From positions 62,001 to 126,000 of the forward strand of contig JAUIRK010000945.1 of NCBI GenBank assembly GCA_030549495.1: a stretch of 64,000 nt of DNA. Direction: 5' to 3'. Origin of the DNA: Nectonema munidae. Taxonomy: Eukaryota > Nematomorpha > Nectonematoida > Nectonematidae. The notes beneath the pieces were generated by a model, which made no database searches, was not told the origin of the DNA, and worked only from the letters and a program-made list of their open reading frames with translations. Positions 12,680 to 26,700 of this stretch are shown piece by piece; position 1 is the stretch's first letter; every line of letters starts with the position of its first letter. Made by a program: the position numbers and the translations under genes.

Positions 12680-13260
12680 AAAAAAATATATACTTCATTG
12701 AAACATCCGATAAATCATTTTCTGTAATTAATTAAAATAATTTAATTTAAAAAATCAAACAAAATATGTTTGATAGAATTATTTATTTAAAATTTTGAAA
12801 CAAACTCCCTTTTACATCTTAATTACTATTAAATAAATAAAATCTGATTTACAAAAAAGTAGGATGTGTTAATAAATTTTTGTTTTCATTTTTGAAATTG
12901 GAATATTAAAAAATTAATCTGAAAATTCGTTTTGTTTGTTTTTTATTTGTTCAAGTTTAAATTCTTCTGCTATTTATAAAATGGCGCAGTTAATAAATGG
13001 AACCTTGATTGCTAAGTATTTTAAAAACCTTCAAATTTATTAATATAGAAATACATTGAAAAACCATGATTGTTTTTATCCATGCATCTACAGTTCTACT
13101 TAAATAAATAAATTTAATTTCACTATATTTTCAAAGTTTTTAAATTAATATTTTTATGAACATATGGTAAATAAATATAAACAAAGTGGTGCTGACAAGC
13201 CATCAAAAATTTTGTACATTGTATCTATAATTCAATATTATATTTCTTACTTATATACAT
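12680..13260. other. AT-rich intergenic, nothing recognised
   Basis: No element or gene is supported here. Confidence 0.45.
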
Positions 13261-13269
13261 CTATTTTCT

Positions 13270-13355
13270 ACCTGTCTGAAGAAGCCCTGATAAGGCGAAA
13301 TATCACTTCCTCATAAGTATTTGTGTCTTCATCAATAAAGTTTTTTACTTAAGCC
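13270..13355 (+). ncRNA. Hammerhead-ribozyme-like motif with retroelement-like tail
   Basis: The sequence CTGAAGA (13276-13282), a short stem GCC/GGC (13284-13286 with 13294-13296) and GAAA (13297-13300) reproduce the order CUGANGA, stem II, GAAA of a hammerhead core. One extra A lies before the stem. A CAATAAAGT motif follows. Penelope-like retroelements are known to carry hammerhead motifs at their ends, so this may be such a tail. The extra base and unclear stems I and III mean activity cannot be assumed. Confidence 0.35.
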
Positions 13356-13359
13356 GTGT

Positions 13360-14750
13360 GACATTATTTGGTTAAAATGACGTAAAACAAAGAAAAAATG
13401 AGTTGTTTTGTTTGATAATTCAAAAATTACCGTGAAAAAACAAAAATCATCTCCCCAAAGTCCATTCAACTTTTTAGATAGATTATATATTTTACAAAAA
13501 TTTTTAGACATATATTTGTTTTACTATGATTACCTGTATGTTGTATACATATAAGTCATAACATTGTAAAGTTCTTTCAAAGTTTCTGACTCTTCATTTT
13601 ATTTTTTAAAACTTTTCATTTGCAATATTTTAATTATATTTTTAATCATTTATGTATGTTTGAATATACACAAACGTTATTATATTAATTATTTACAATT
13701 GTTGTGGACTCCATAAGATACAATTTTTATTCTTATTGTAATTAATTAATACTTTTACTGTCAAAAATATAAATTTATCCAAAATTTTTATTTGAGCTGA
13801 AAAGATTTTAGTCGTTCTATTATCTTCTATTTTTTGACTTGTATAGAAATCATTCACAAATATAGTGTAATTTCTCGCCTTCTTCTATGCATCCCGGGTT
13901 TTTCAAAAGTTAATATCCCATGTCCCCTAACTCATCGTGGACATTTAAATGATTAATTACCCATTTTTAGAATATTTGAAGAGACTTTGATGATAATGAT
14001 TGCGTACAACATATAATGAAAAATATGGTTTATAAGGAAAGAATGAGATGTGTTTGGGAACTTTCAGTTAAGTTAAGGTGGTGTAGGTAGGAGAAAGTAG
14101 TTATTTTTACTATGAAAAGAAATTAGCAACACACTTATTGATTAATTGAACAATTTTGATAATAATTTTTTCTAAAATTAAAGTTTTTTTAATGTTTTAT
14201 TGTAAGGATATCTCTAAAAAATAACATGCAAAATTCAGGGAATTCGACCTCAATTATATTACGACCATTAGTGGAACTAGTTAATTGAAACTCTAACTTA
14301 AAGTTTTAATTATCAAATTGATTAAGTCATGGCGTAAAAATAAGTTATTCGATTATATTCGTGAACCTCAACATCTGTTACGTTTTTTTGAGAACAGATT
14401 TCCTTATGGCAGAAATTTTTGCTTCGATAATAATCTGTCAGTCTCAAAGATCTTCCATTTTTTCAGGAACTAAATGTGAGGGAAAAACGCGGTTTTACTA
14501 AGTTAGATAATTTGTTAATATCTGTCCTAGTGTCACATTATTAGGGGGGCGGGCGAAATGGCTCTTCACCTTATCCAATTAGATTACGAGGGCAGTAGTC
14601 TCCATTAGCCCTCTGCGTCTCTGTTGGATATACCTTATATACTTTTTGTTACTTCTCGTCGTAGTCTTGCCAGACCATTTATATCTTTATAAAGCCTCCA
14701 ATTAGCATATGCTTTTAGATTATTTGTTCCTCTATTCTTTCTCTTATATT
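13360..14750. other. Upstream region of MTHFD gene, nothing firm
   Basis: The missing first coding exon and promoter of the folate gene may lie here or further upstream. No stretch encoding a plausible Met...Ile-Ser start with a fitting donor was recognised. A GC-richer patch at 14540-14620 is unassigned. Confidence 0.35.
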
Positions 14751-14758
14751 TACTATAG

Positions 14759-17700
14759 AAGCATTAAGGAAGTTTTGGCGAAAGAAATCAAAGAATTTAT
14801 CACCCGATACAAGTGTGCGGAACCAGGATTAGCGATTGTTCAGGTTACAACTTTCGCTATTTCTTACTTCCAAATTCCTATATATCTTTTTGTCTTAGGT
14901 TGGAGATCGAAATGACTCAAATGTCTACATTCGAATGAAGTTGAAAGCAGCTGAAAATGTTGGAATTTTGGCAAAGTATGTGAAACTTTCTTCAGATACG
15001 TCACAAGCAGAAGTAACGTGTTCTCCTTTACTTTGCGATTGATTTTTCTGGATGTCAGTACTCAGTGTATATTTCAATCAGAATTAGTTTCATTTCGTGA
15101 AAGACCTGTATTTCAGTTACATGATATTAGTAAATTTTGCTTCCGTAATACGAGTCTCCAAAGTAATACTCTAGGCCAGGCATGTCAAACTCGGAGTCCC
15201 ATGAGGGCCAAAGGAGTGAGTTTGTGTTCTCATGAGGGCCGCACCCCTACACTTATATTTAAAGTTGTTCAATAAAAATTATTGCAGAGAATATTTTGCT
15301 TTTAACTTAGAAACATGTAATGGTTTGATTATATTCAAAAATGCAAGTACAAAGTCATGTATTAATTAAACAAAATAATTTAATTAAAAAATTAGCAAGG
15401 ATATAAATCTGTTCTTTACTTTAATATAAAAAAAGTTTATAAGGCAAGATACATGGCCCACATGTATTTGAATGAACTACAAATGAAATGCACATAAATT
15501 ACAATAGTTCAAAATAAAGATTTATTATTAATTATTCAAATACTTTACATGTTCTTGTCCCGACTCCCGAGGCTTGACACCTCTTGTTATTGACAATCTT
15601 TGCTATGTCTGGCTGAAATTTCTGTGCAGTGCGAACTTTTATAAGAGATGATAAGTGAAAATCAGTCAACCTAGTTCTCTGAGAAGTCTAAATCTACACT
15701 TATACATAAAATCATAATTAATAATACTGTAATCTGTGTGGGCCGCAAATCTGCTTGTAATGGGCCGGATGCGGCCCGCGGGCCGCATGGATATAGAAAA
15801 TTCAGAAAAATGTTATATAAAATCACTCGGGCTAAATGATCTTCTAGATACGCGAATGTTCGTATACGTGAAAATTTCTTTCTTTTCTTAACGTAGTCAC
15901 GTTAGTTGTTCGAATACTCAAAAATTCGGATATTCGAGGTTTCATTATTTTTTCAATATTTAAAAGAATCCTAAATTTTATCGGATACGGATATCAGACT
16001 CATCACTTTATAATCTTCGACTCTGTAATCCTGATCACAACAACCTAGTATTTTTTGGCAACCTACATTCTTTATGAAATATAAGTACTTACTGCAAAAA
16101 CTTTGTGTTTATTTTTGAAAAATATTTATTAGCAGATATACATTTTCTATAATTTATATAGGACGAAAGTTCCTCCACCAAAATTACACCTACTGATGAA
16201 ACGAAAATTTTACCATTAAAACTCTTTATATATATTCTCTACGACTGAATAATTTATGTGAAGGGATCTAGTTTTAAAAAGCTCAATTATAAAATGATGT
16301 ATTAATTCAAGATTATGTGCCTAACAACATTTAATTAACCCATTAAGTACCATAGAAATCAGACGATATTTAAAAAAACGCAGACGATTTATATTCAAAA
16401 TCATTTAAAAAAGCAGACGAAGATGAAATTACTTATGTTCCCAAATGGGAACATTGGGACTTAATGGGTTAAATACTATCCATTTTATATTTAAAGAATA
16501 TAAAATGATTTCAAACTTTTTCTGAAATTATTAGATCGAGTCGCACTTGACAAAGTCAAATCCTGCATTGATCTATTTTTTCTAGATTCGTCCTCGATAC
16601 AATACAGCGTTTTCAAACTTTTTATACTGCGACCCATGGCATGAAGCACATTTTGCATCGCGACCCATAATACTCAGGTGTAATAAGACAAACTCTGATC
16701 ACTACGTTCATTTATTCAACATCGACTATTTATGTCTTTTCTTTTTATGATCTGCACATCGCCTTATTTATTTGTATGTGAATAAAATATTAATACTTTT
16801 AGATTTTCCTCAATTTGCTCTCCCTTGATGTCCCTTATTTTTTTGTCACGACCCATTTTATTTTTCACTCGGCCCACTGAGGGGTCGGACCCACAGTTTG
16901 AATAACGCTGCTCTAATACATTCATCATAATTTTAAAAAGCCTTCCTTACTTGATTTCATATCTTATAATAATACAATCATTATAACGATAAAATTTAGT
17001 AGAAGTTTGGGTACTTTCCTGTTATCGCCCCACCACCCCAAAATGTTATAAAACATGTATTAAAGTACACAAATGTATTAAAAAAACAAGTGAAAAATCT
17101 TTTAATCTGTAGGTGGATAAAATTCAACCATATCAAAAAGAATCGCATCAAACATATTACCACCATATATAATCGAAGATGAAGGACGCCAAAGAAACTC
17201 AGCTAAATATCCAGATAGCATATCAATTTCTTTAAATTTTCCATTTATGGGCTTTTTTTTCTATGAAAAAGGTTTTGATTAATGATATATAGTAAGTTTA
17301 ATGTAGGTTAGGTTAAAACAATACAAGAATATTTATCGTGGTAGAAGAGCGATGTGTGGTGGGGCGATAACAGGAAAGTACCGAAGTTTGTGACATTTTT
17401 AAAGGAACTTTCTCTGAAAATGCACTCCTCTATCATTTTTTGACTGAATCTTAGTAGTACTACTCTAGAACCAATGGGAAATAAGGGAAAATTGACACTG
17501 CGCGCCTTTAATAAGCTTGTTGGCGCCGACGGAGAAGCACGAAGATCCTGTGCAGATGACAATTTTCTAACCAATCAAAAGAGGCTTCTAGAAGTTTCGG
17601 AACTTCACATATATAAGGAGCTCCACTCCTCTATTTATTCATTATTTAGTATATCAAATATCCATATTTTTACTCTAATCTTGGTAGTAATTTCTTTAAT

Positions 17701-20700
17701 ATTTTTTTAAAAAATTCTTCATGTTGATTTTTTAAGTTGAGTGTAAATAATAAGTTATATTAACCGATTAACAACCTGAGTTGACAATTGTCGACTTTAC
17801 AAAAATCTGATTCATCTGTTTTTATAAATTCTTTTTAATACAAATCTTCTGCTTTACATTAGATATCGTCTGATTATTTTGGTCATGATGGGTTAAGCAG
17901 TTATCGAGCACAGTCGACATATGTCGACTTTACAAAAATAAAATCGTCTGCTTTTATCAATGCTCTTTAATACAAATCTTCTGCTTTACATTAGATATCG
18001 TCTGATTATTCTGGTCGTTAATCGGTTAAAACAACAAAAAAAAATTTTAACAACATTTGTCTGAAAGTAAAGGCAATGTTAATATTTGAAGTTTGACTTT
18101 AATAAATTATAACTTGAAAACATGAATTTTTCTCTCGCGTTTCCGTATACTTTATTTTTTTTTCGGGAGTAGAAAACTTTCAATAAATAAACGTGAGCAG
18201 GAAGAATATTTTTGAGCCAACAAATTCAAATATTTTAAGCGTGGCTTTTTCTATAACCATCGCATTAAAATGGACAATCCTTTTTTTAAATATCCTTATA
18301 GTAAATAACTCAAATATTCTTCTTCAGATACTCTTCAACACGAGGAACAAGAAGTAAAAAAATAAATTTTTGATTATTTTGTGTCCCCTGTTTAACCGAT
18401 TTCATACCAGAAAAACAAACGACTTTACCCCACGACCACAATAATCAGACGATATCTAATGTAAGGCTGACCATTTGTAATTAAAAGAATTTATAAATAA
18501 AGACGATAATATTTTTATAAAGTCGACTACAGTCTACTGAGGTCGTTAATCGGTAATGTATTTTGATATAGAAAACCCAAAAATTAAGATATTTTCAATG
18601 TCATTTAAAGATGACAGTCGGATAAAATGTGTTAGAAAACATTGTCCACAAAATACCAGTTAAAATTTTTAACTAACTTTTTTTTTAAAATATTCATACA
18701 TCCTACTTAATTTATTAATTATATTCTAGCTCTTGGAGAAAATTTCTGAACTAAATGTGGATCAGAATGTGAATGGAATCATATTACAGGTAAAATTATT
18801 TATTTTAAGAAAGCTTCTTTTTCTCTTCGTTGCGAAATTTGAGCGAACAATTTGATATAATGCTCTACTAAGTATTTTAAAAACTTATATTTTAAATTTT
18901 CATCTAATTTGTTTCACTATAGATTTTACTTTATATTATTTTCTAACATTCATTGGAGATATAGTTTATACATGTAATAGTTTGATTGTGAAACTTATGA
19001 ATTGACTAAAATCCCTAGTGATTTCATGTAATTCCTACGCATTTCACAAAATAACTAGCGTGTTATTTCACTTCACTAATTACATGAAATCGCTAGGCAA
19101 TTCATGTAACACTAGTGAAATAAGTGGTTTCATAAACGAATTAAAATTTTCAGAGATTTCATGAAATCTCAAAAATGAAGGAATTTTTTAAATCAGCGTA
19201 TCACTTAGCAATTTCATTAATTGACTAAAATCCCCAGTGATTTCATGTAATTCCTAGGGATTTCACAAAATAACTAAATGCCATTTCTGTGTAATCACAT
19301 GAAATCGCTAGGCAATTCATGTAGCAGTAGTGAATTCATGAAATTCCTTAATGAAATAAATGATTTCATGGACTGCCCGAATTTTTTTTCATAATCTTAC
19401 TCTAAATCTGAAAAATAGTGCCTGGTTCTATTAAAGGGCCTTTGAAGAATAATCCATTTGACGAATCGTTCGGCGACTATATGTCTGCTCAATGAAATGT
19501 CAGGCGAGGAATTGTCCATCTGTGAAACGGCCGGTTAAGACAACATTTTTCATGCTTTTGGCGAAGATGTCAATGAAAAGAAATCACTTATTGAGATTGC
19601 ATGCATTTTCAACTGCATCAAACAGGCCTCATACATCATTGAATGATTGTAAACAACGTGTCTTCATTGGTGAAGAAATTTGAAAAATGGTGTAAAGTTT
19701 TTCAAAATCTCCGCATTTGACTTAGTCAAACCTCTCTTTGAACAGTTTGGTTTGGTGAGTATCTCAGCATCTGCATCTGTGAGATCACAGTCATCTTCAC
19801 TGTTCTCATCTTCTGATTTGCTACTTTCTTCCTCTGATGGTTGATTTCTACCTGGAAGTGTAGGCGTTGAAAGATCTTCACTGCCAGGTACTGTTCCAGT
19901 GTAAAATAGATCTAGTGCATTTCGATTCGAAAATCCTTAATTTAGCATACCAAACAAAATATGCTTTGTAAGCTTCAAACATTTTTAGATGTCATGATAA
20001 AACTTCCGTGCTCTTGTTCTGATCAATTGATCACACATGTTGCAAAATCAATTTGCAGAATCTTTGATACCTCATGACGCCATTTCATTTCTTGTCATCT
20101 AATGAGTTGAAGAAGTTGCAAATCAAATGAACTTTTTCTAAATTTAATGTTCTACCCAGTAAAGCAAAGTTAATGAATCAAAATGTTTTTTAGGACTGGG
20201 AAATCTTTGGTTTTAAATCCAGAAAATCAACCGCCAACATCACATTAAAATACACCATCTCGCTAGCACCTTGAGGACCTTGGAGCCTAACCAATTTTAT
20301 CACTGGGATTAATTTGGCTACTTATCTTAGAGCTTAATCCACATCTAACATGGGGGCGTGAGTAAAGTTGGTTAGATACTGGGTTTCGATAATTCAAGGT
20401 CATCGGGTTCGATCCCGCATCAAGCCTACTTTCTTCATAGTTCGATACAAGCGGCGCAATTGTGCCTTTTCGATGAAAACATCCCACGGTACCTTTTTTA
20501 CCTTACCTTATTTAACAACTTTTTTATGTTCCAGTTGAGTGCACTACAAGAACTCAAATGGTTCTTCCGTCATCTTTAACTCTCCGGTCTTAGAACAGTA
20601 TACCCGCTGGACTCACCTCTTATAAGTTCGTATTATATCAGGTTGGAATAACAGACCTCTAAAAATATAAATTTTAACGTTTTTTTGTTACGATTTCTCA

Positions 20701-23700
20701 CTATAAAAGTAAAAATAGAAGCCCTAGAATTTGCTTTGTTCGCTAAAAAGTTAGTTTCTAAAACCAATCTCGCTTCCTGTATACATCTCTTTATTTTCGC
20801 TATTGAATCTTTTCCACTCATGGGGCCTGCTTGGACACGGACTAACTGATCAGCACAAACTGGTGCACGCGTTTGTTCTTTTGATCCAGCATCGTGGATT
20901 CATTTTCCATCTTTCCAATGGCGGAAGATGATTTTTTCCTCGGATGTAAAACGAACAATAAAAAAGTTTAATTTATAATATGTTTTAGTAAATTTTAGAT
21001 ATATATTTTGTTTTATAATATTTATATCTGATTTATAAGCGACAATAATTTTTTGACTGGTCTTCCGTGCTTCACTTGTCTTGCGAGGATTAATCTACTA
21101 AACCAAATTTGGGGAAACTTTTTAGTGTAGTGGGAGAAAAATTTCAAAAATCAAGATCCGCGGGCGGATCACAAATACCAAATCTTTAACTCTTGTAAAT
21201 CTTTTTTATAACATCTAAAATAGTGATGGAGCTATTAATCGGAATCGTATATCAAATTTTCAGAAAACCTTCTGATACTCAGTCTGATTCTGAGAGTACC
21301 TTCTGATACCTCAGTCCCGGGCCGCCTAACTTCAGAGTGGTCTAACTCGAAGATAAGCTTTACTTGCCTTTCTTTTCAAATGAATGAATATGACTTTTTC
21401 TAATTATGGGATAGTAGATTTTTATACGGGAAAATTTACTCGATTTTTTACATACGGATATATGAGTGTGCGGACGCTATGAAAAACGCTTGCGGGCCCA
21501 ATATGACCCGCGGGCGGGGGTTTACATGATGTGAAGACGACCTTCAATGTGTAATGTTTTGTTTTAATCAAGATAGTTCAGCTTTTGAACTTCACTTATC
21601 ACTTTGAACTTGACAGTAAAATTAATGTTTTTTTAGGATCTGGATAATTTGATCACCCTATTTTTAAATTGTCTCTTTAGATCAACGATATCTGAAATCT
21701 GGAAGATTTTTACCAATCATAACGTTGTATTAATAAGATTGACATATAATTACTCACTGAAAACAGTACTAAAAAGCCTTACAAAATGTTTTCAAATCGG
21801 GTTCGAAGTTTTCATTATAATTTATAAGACGTGTAGGGTAGGGTTTGCATAAGTATCTAAAATTAGGAACCGATACCGAAAAAAACTTACAAAACCGGGA
21901 AATCCCGCTTCCAAACGGTTTCTTAAGGAGATATATAGAGACAGCAAAAAGATGCAATGAAATTGACATTTTTGATTTATTATTATAAACATATGTACAC
22001 TTATTCTTTCTATATCAGTATCATTTAAATGGTTCTAGGAGAAAAGTGTGCAAACGACAAAAGTGTGCAGCAGAGAAAAAAGAAAAAGAAACTCTTTTGT
22101 CGTTTGCACACTTTTCTCCATTTATCATTAAAATGAGATGACAATGAAAAAAGATTTTATATGAATGAAGTGTAGTAAAGTTTTATGCAAAGAATTGCAT
22201 AGTGAAATAAATCAATTACAACTAAGTTATTCTCGGAACCGGGAATACTTTTCGGTTCCGAGACGGTTCTCAAATTTTTAGAACCGGGAGCAAACCCTAG
22301 TGTGGGGTTACCAGATTTTTACACTATCAAACCGCGACAAAAAGTCTTTTGAGGAAAGTCAAGAACAAAATTCTGTCTTCCCTACTAAAATAATTAATAT
22401 GGAAAATACGCTGAAATTATAAAAATAGTTTTTTTTACAAAAAAAGATAAACAAATCACATTTAGAGCTACTTTTTTCAAACTTAATTTTTGCCATATAG
22501 GATTATTAAATGAAAAAACAGCATTCTTCTGAATCATCCTTGATTCCCTTTTTAAGCGCCAGCAAAAACTGGACAATCCTGGAAATCCAAAACATATGGC
22601 AATCCTATGCTTCATACCTGTAAAATATTAAAAAATCTGTTTTACTCATTAACAAGCAGGCTCTCTACTTTATATTCTATCACTTAGTAGTTACTACTGA
22701 TATCTGAATACAGATTTTCTAATTGCTTTATATCAATTATTATTATTGGAACAACACACTTGTTCGGATAAGAAAAAATGTGCATATTTATATTTTCCAT
22801 CCCATTTTTTAGCTACCTTTAGATTCTTCTAAGAAGATAGATGCTGATAGCGTGATTGAATCAATTTCTGTTGATAAAGATGTCGATGGGTATAAAATAC
22901 TTACATATAAATTTTTTCTTAACGCATTCAACTTTTCTCTCATTTTTTGAATTAAATTATAATTTTGTTGAATATCCAAGATTTGTAGAGAGTAGAAATA
23001 TTTTTATAACTGCAACATGTTTTATATCCTCTATGTTTCGCATAAGAATTTCAGAAGCAAGTTTCATTCTACACTAACATAATTGAATAAACTCTGAAAT
23101 TTGTAAAAATATAAACTTTGTTTTGTTACAGAAAAATGCGAAAACTTGTTAATAATTCTGACATGATGAATGAATGACTTCATAAATTTATACACACATT
23201 CATTTAAATAGAAAAAAAATCTTTAGAATACTGCAAATTTTCATCACCAGAATGACGAAAAAATTTATTCAATGGAGAGTTTGAAGGTCATATATATATT
23301 CAATTCACTGAGCATCACTTTAGAGGAGAGAAGACAAAGGGATAAAACTATCCATCGATATGACTGGTCTCCAAAGTTTACATTACACATATTTGAAATC
23401 TTATTTGAATATCTTATCATATTTGAAATATTGTAATCAGTTTATCAATTTAATTGTTTCTTTAACAAATGTTAGCAAAGGGATGTAAAAAATTGCAAGA
23501 ATCTAAATAAAAAACGCGTATTTTCAATACATACGTTAGAAATGGATCTTTTCGCGTAATTTTCATATGTTTGTACATATAGGCATTTGTCATAGACTTT
23601 TAATAGATCGTTATTTTAGAAGAGAAGAGATGTGTATGCCTTTTTGAAGACATATTGAAAACAAGTCCAATAGCTTTTTTTCTGGGGTCAGCATAATTGA

Positions 23701-26700
23701 GAAATTTCAGTGCATCCCCAAATGATGATGTAGTGGCGTGGGAATAAGCTTTTGTAAATTGTAAGCTTACTTTTATGAGATAATTCATTTTTGTACTTAT
23801 TGATAATGCGAATAACACAGCTATTTTTAAATTTCTTGTCTTTAACTTTTCAAACCTATCTATGTCTAAAAATATCTTAATTTTCTGTAATTTTTGATTT
23901 CTAATTGCCTTTCATTGGTTAAAAAGACGATTGTTTAAGTCATTGCTCTAATTTTAATTTTTGATTTCTTTTTTAGTTTGCACCCTATAAATGCAGGAAG
24001 ATTATCTCATGGATCTTTGGAAAAAGGATTTTTACCATGTACTCCTTTTGGTTGTCTTGAATTAATCAAAAGCACTGGTAAAAAATTATAATCATTGCGT
24101 TTGTAAACGTGCGTATCTTTGGCTTTGTGGTAGATCGGTGGGGTCTGTCAAGACCATGGGAGTCAACAAAAGAGTATGAAATATATTTTGCCAGACTACT
24201 ATATATCTAAATGAAAAATGCATTTATAGTGTATGTATTTTATGCTTTGTTTTAATTTTAGCATATAAATGTATAGGGAAAACATGTATAACAAGGAAAT
24301 TTATCGGTCACTTACTATTGTAGGTTTTTTTTTAAAATTCCGGTTATAAACAGGGTAAATAGTTTTGACCTAAAATATTTTTTTTACTTCCACGAAAATT
24401 CCCCAAACAGGAGAAAATTTAATTCAAACTAGTTTAAAATTGGTTCACCATGATTTTTGTTTTTTTAAAATGTTCTTTGACTTTTATTCGCCCTGGAAAG
24501 AGTGTATCTTTGAAATTTTTTAAAGGATGTTTATTATTTCAGCTTTTTATTCAACAAAAATTCTATTTTTGAATGATAATTAAAAATGAAATAATAATTG
24601 AAAATTTTTTAATTTTTAGTTTTCTAAAAACAGTTTTACTCAAAGTATATCTTTGACTTTTTATTTTTTTTAACTATCTTGACTTAAAAAATGCAAAAAA
24701 CAGAAGAAAATATAGTTTGATCTTTAAAATTCGTTCACACTGACTTTTTGTTCCTTGAAAAAATTGACTTTATTGACTTTTGTTAGCCCTGGTTATAAAG
24801 AATTTCATTATAACAAAAATGTTTGGATGAAAAATATTTGTATGAGTTATCACAAGAAAGTACAGCTAAGTTCTTTAGATTTTTGTAAATTGGAAGAAAA
24901 TATGGAAGATTTTAGAGTGAATCTACTTGAAGCAACTGAAATCAGCTTGGTTTTCAGTAAGTGAAGAATCTATTGAACGTCTATGTTTCAAATATTGATA
25001 GTGATGGTCGAGATGATGTTGATGATAATAATGAAGGAAGCAAGGTTACTAAAGAACAGCTAGGACAAATGACAAACATAGTTGATAAGAGTGTGAGCTT
25101 TGAAACCGTTAAAATGGCTGATTGATTTCTAATGTTAAAAATCATTATTTTGAAGAGGATAAATGTTTTTTGACAATGATAAAATTGACTAGATGAATGT
25201 TAGTAACAGAAAAATTAATCACTATAATTTTGAGTAAAAAAGTTAGAGCTTTTGAAACAAAAGAAATTTATTTTGCCTAGAAAACGAATTAGAAAATAAA
25301 ATATTGGTACAAAAACGAGAAACAAATCTAAATTTGGAATAAATATGAAACAAGCCAAACAAATGTGTAATGTGTATGAGAAAAATTTTCACATGTACAT
25401 ATAATTCTTTACTTTGTACTTGGTTTGGATATTGCAAATCTTTAATCCGGTTTTCGCACATTGAAAATATTAATCTAAAACTATGATATAGGGGGGTTAT
25501 TAGCACTAAGTCTCAACTAATGTTCTATGGTCCTATATAGGTCAGCAGTGGCCCATTTTATATGCCTTGAATTATATAAAACTAATTGGAAAAGATTCGT
25601 TTTCAAAAATCTGTGGCTTCTCATGTTTTCAAAACTACTTATGTGTTTATCTTTTTAATTATTCCATTTTATGGGACACTAGTGTTATCTTGGGCTTGAA
25701 AGGTTTCCTTGAGAATCACAACGATGTTACGTTGAACGTGTAATTGAGGATATAATTTTATTATATTAACGAAAGGTAGTAGAGATATTCAGTCTTCTTG
25801 GCTCATTGAAGCCTTTTTTTGACGATAACGGTGAATTGGCAGAAGTCTTCAATCTTCACTTTTTCTCTGGCTCATTGATAGCCTTTGTTGATGACCGTCA
25901 AAATCTAAAGAAGTGACGCCTCTAGTTTCTTTATTTACATATGTATATGTTATGTGCATTATGCAGGTATGTGTGTGTGTGTCCTTGTGTGTACATTAAG
26001 GCTTAAAGGTGTTATAAATGTAATTGTGTCTTGGAGATTGCATATTAACAGTACATATGAGAGTATAGTGCGTACATTAAAAGGTGTTCTAAATATAATT
26101 GAAATGCATTTGCATATTAAATTAACATTAGAGGATAATGTTACACTCCAATAGGATTCGAACCAGAGGTTTTTGAATATGGCGTCCAGTGTGTTTCACC
26201 TAAAAGCTTCATTTTAGTTAAATTTAAATTGTGGTAGTTCATTGATATTTTTATAATATAGTCAACCTTCAGAAATTCGAATTTTCTTAATCAACATGTG
26301 CCTGAATAGTGAAAAAAAACTTGACTATATGAAATCTAAAATTTGATGAGTTGAGATTATAACAATTTTTATGTTGTCTTGCATACTCCATGAATATACC
26401 TGATCTCTTTAAATATCTCTACATAATAAATAGACTATCTACAAAAGGATATTAGTTATTATCTGCAATCTTGACAAGGTTGAGCATGGAGAAACAAATA
26501 TACAATTTATCTCACTTTCTCTTTTAAGTGAGTGATATTGCAAAAAATTGAATCATCTTAACTGATTTAATAATCCTATAGAGCAGGGATCACCAAACTT
26601 TTCTTGAAGCGGGTTGGATTACCGAAAATTCAAAAACTTACTGGCCGGAATATTGAAAAGTTAAAAAACAGCGCCATTATGAAATTTCTATTAATACTTG

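Noticed and set aside
16605-16910. Exact target duplication for this hAT MITE
   Set aside because: The flanking octamers share only part of their bases, so the duplication has decayed or the border is off by some bases.
17760-18029. CRISPR-like or satellite array
   Set aside because: Only two units, each a complete MITE with TTAA ends; no repeat-spacer pattern.
20287-20487. Minus-strand 66-codon frame
   Set aside because: It overlaps a tRNA-derived SINE and has no protein features.
26141-26208. Functional tRNA gene
   Set aside because: The B box is perfect but the acceptor and anticodon stems do not pair convincingly; a SINE head or pseudogene fits better.
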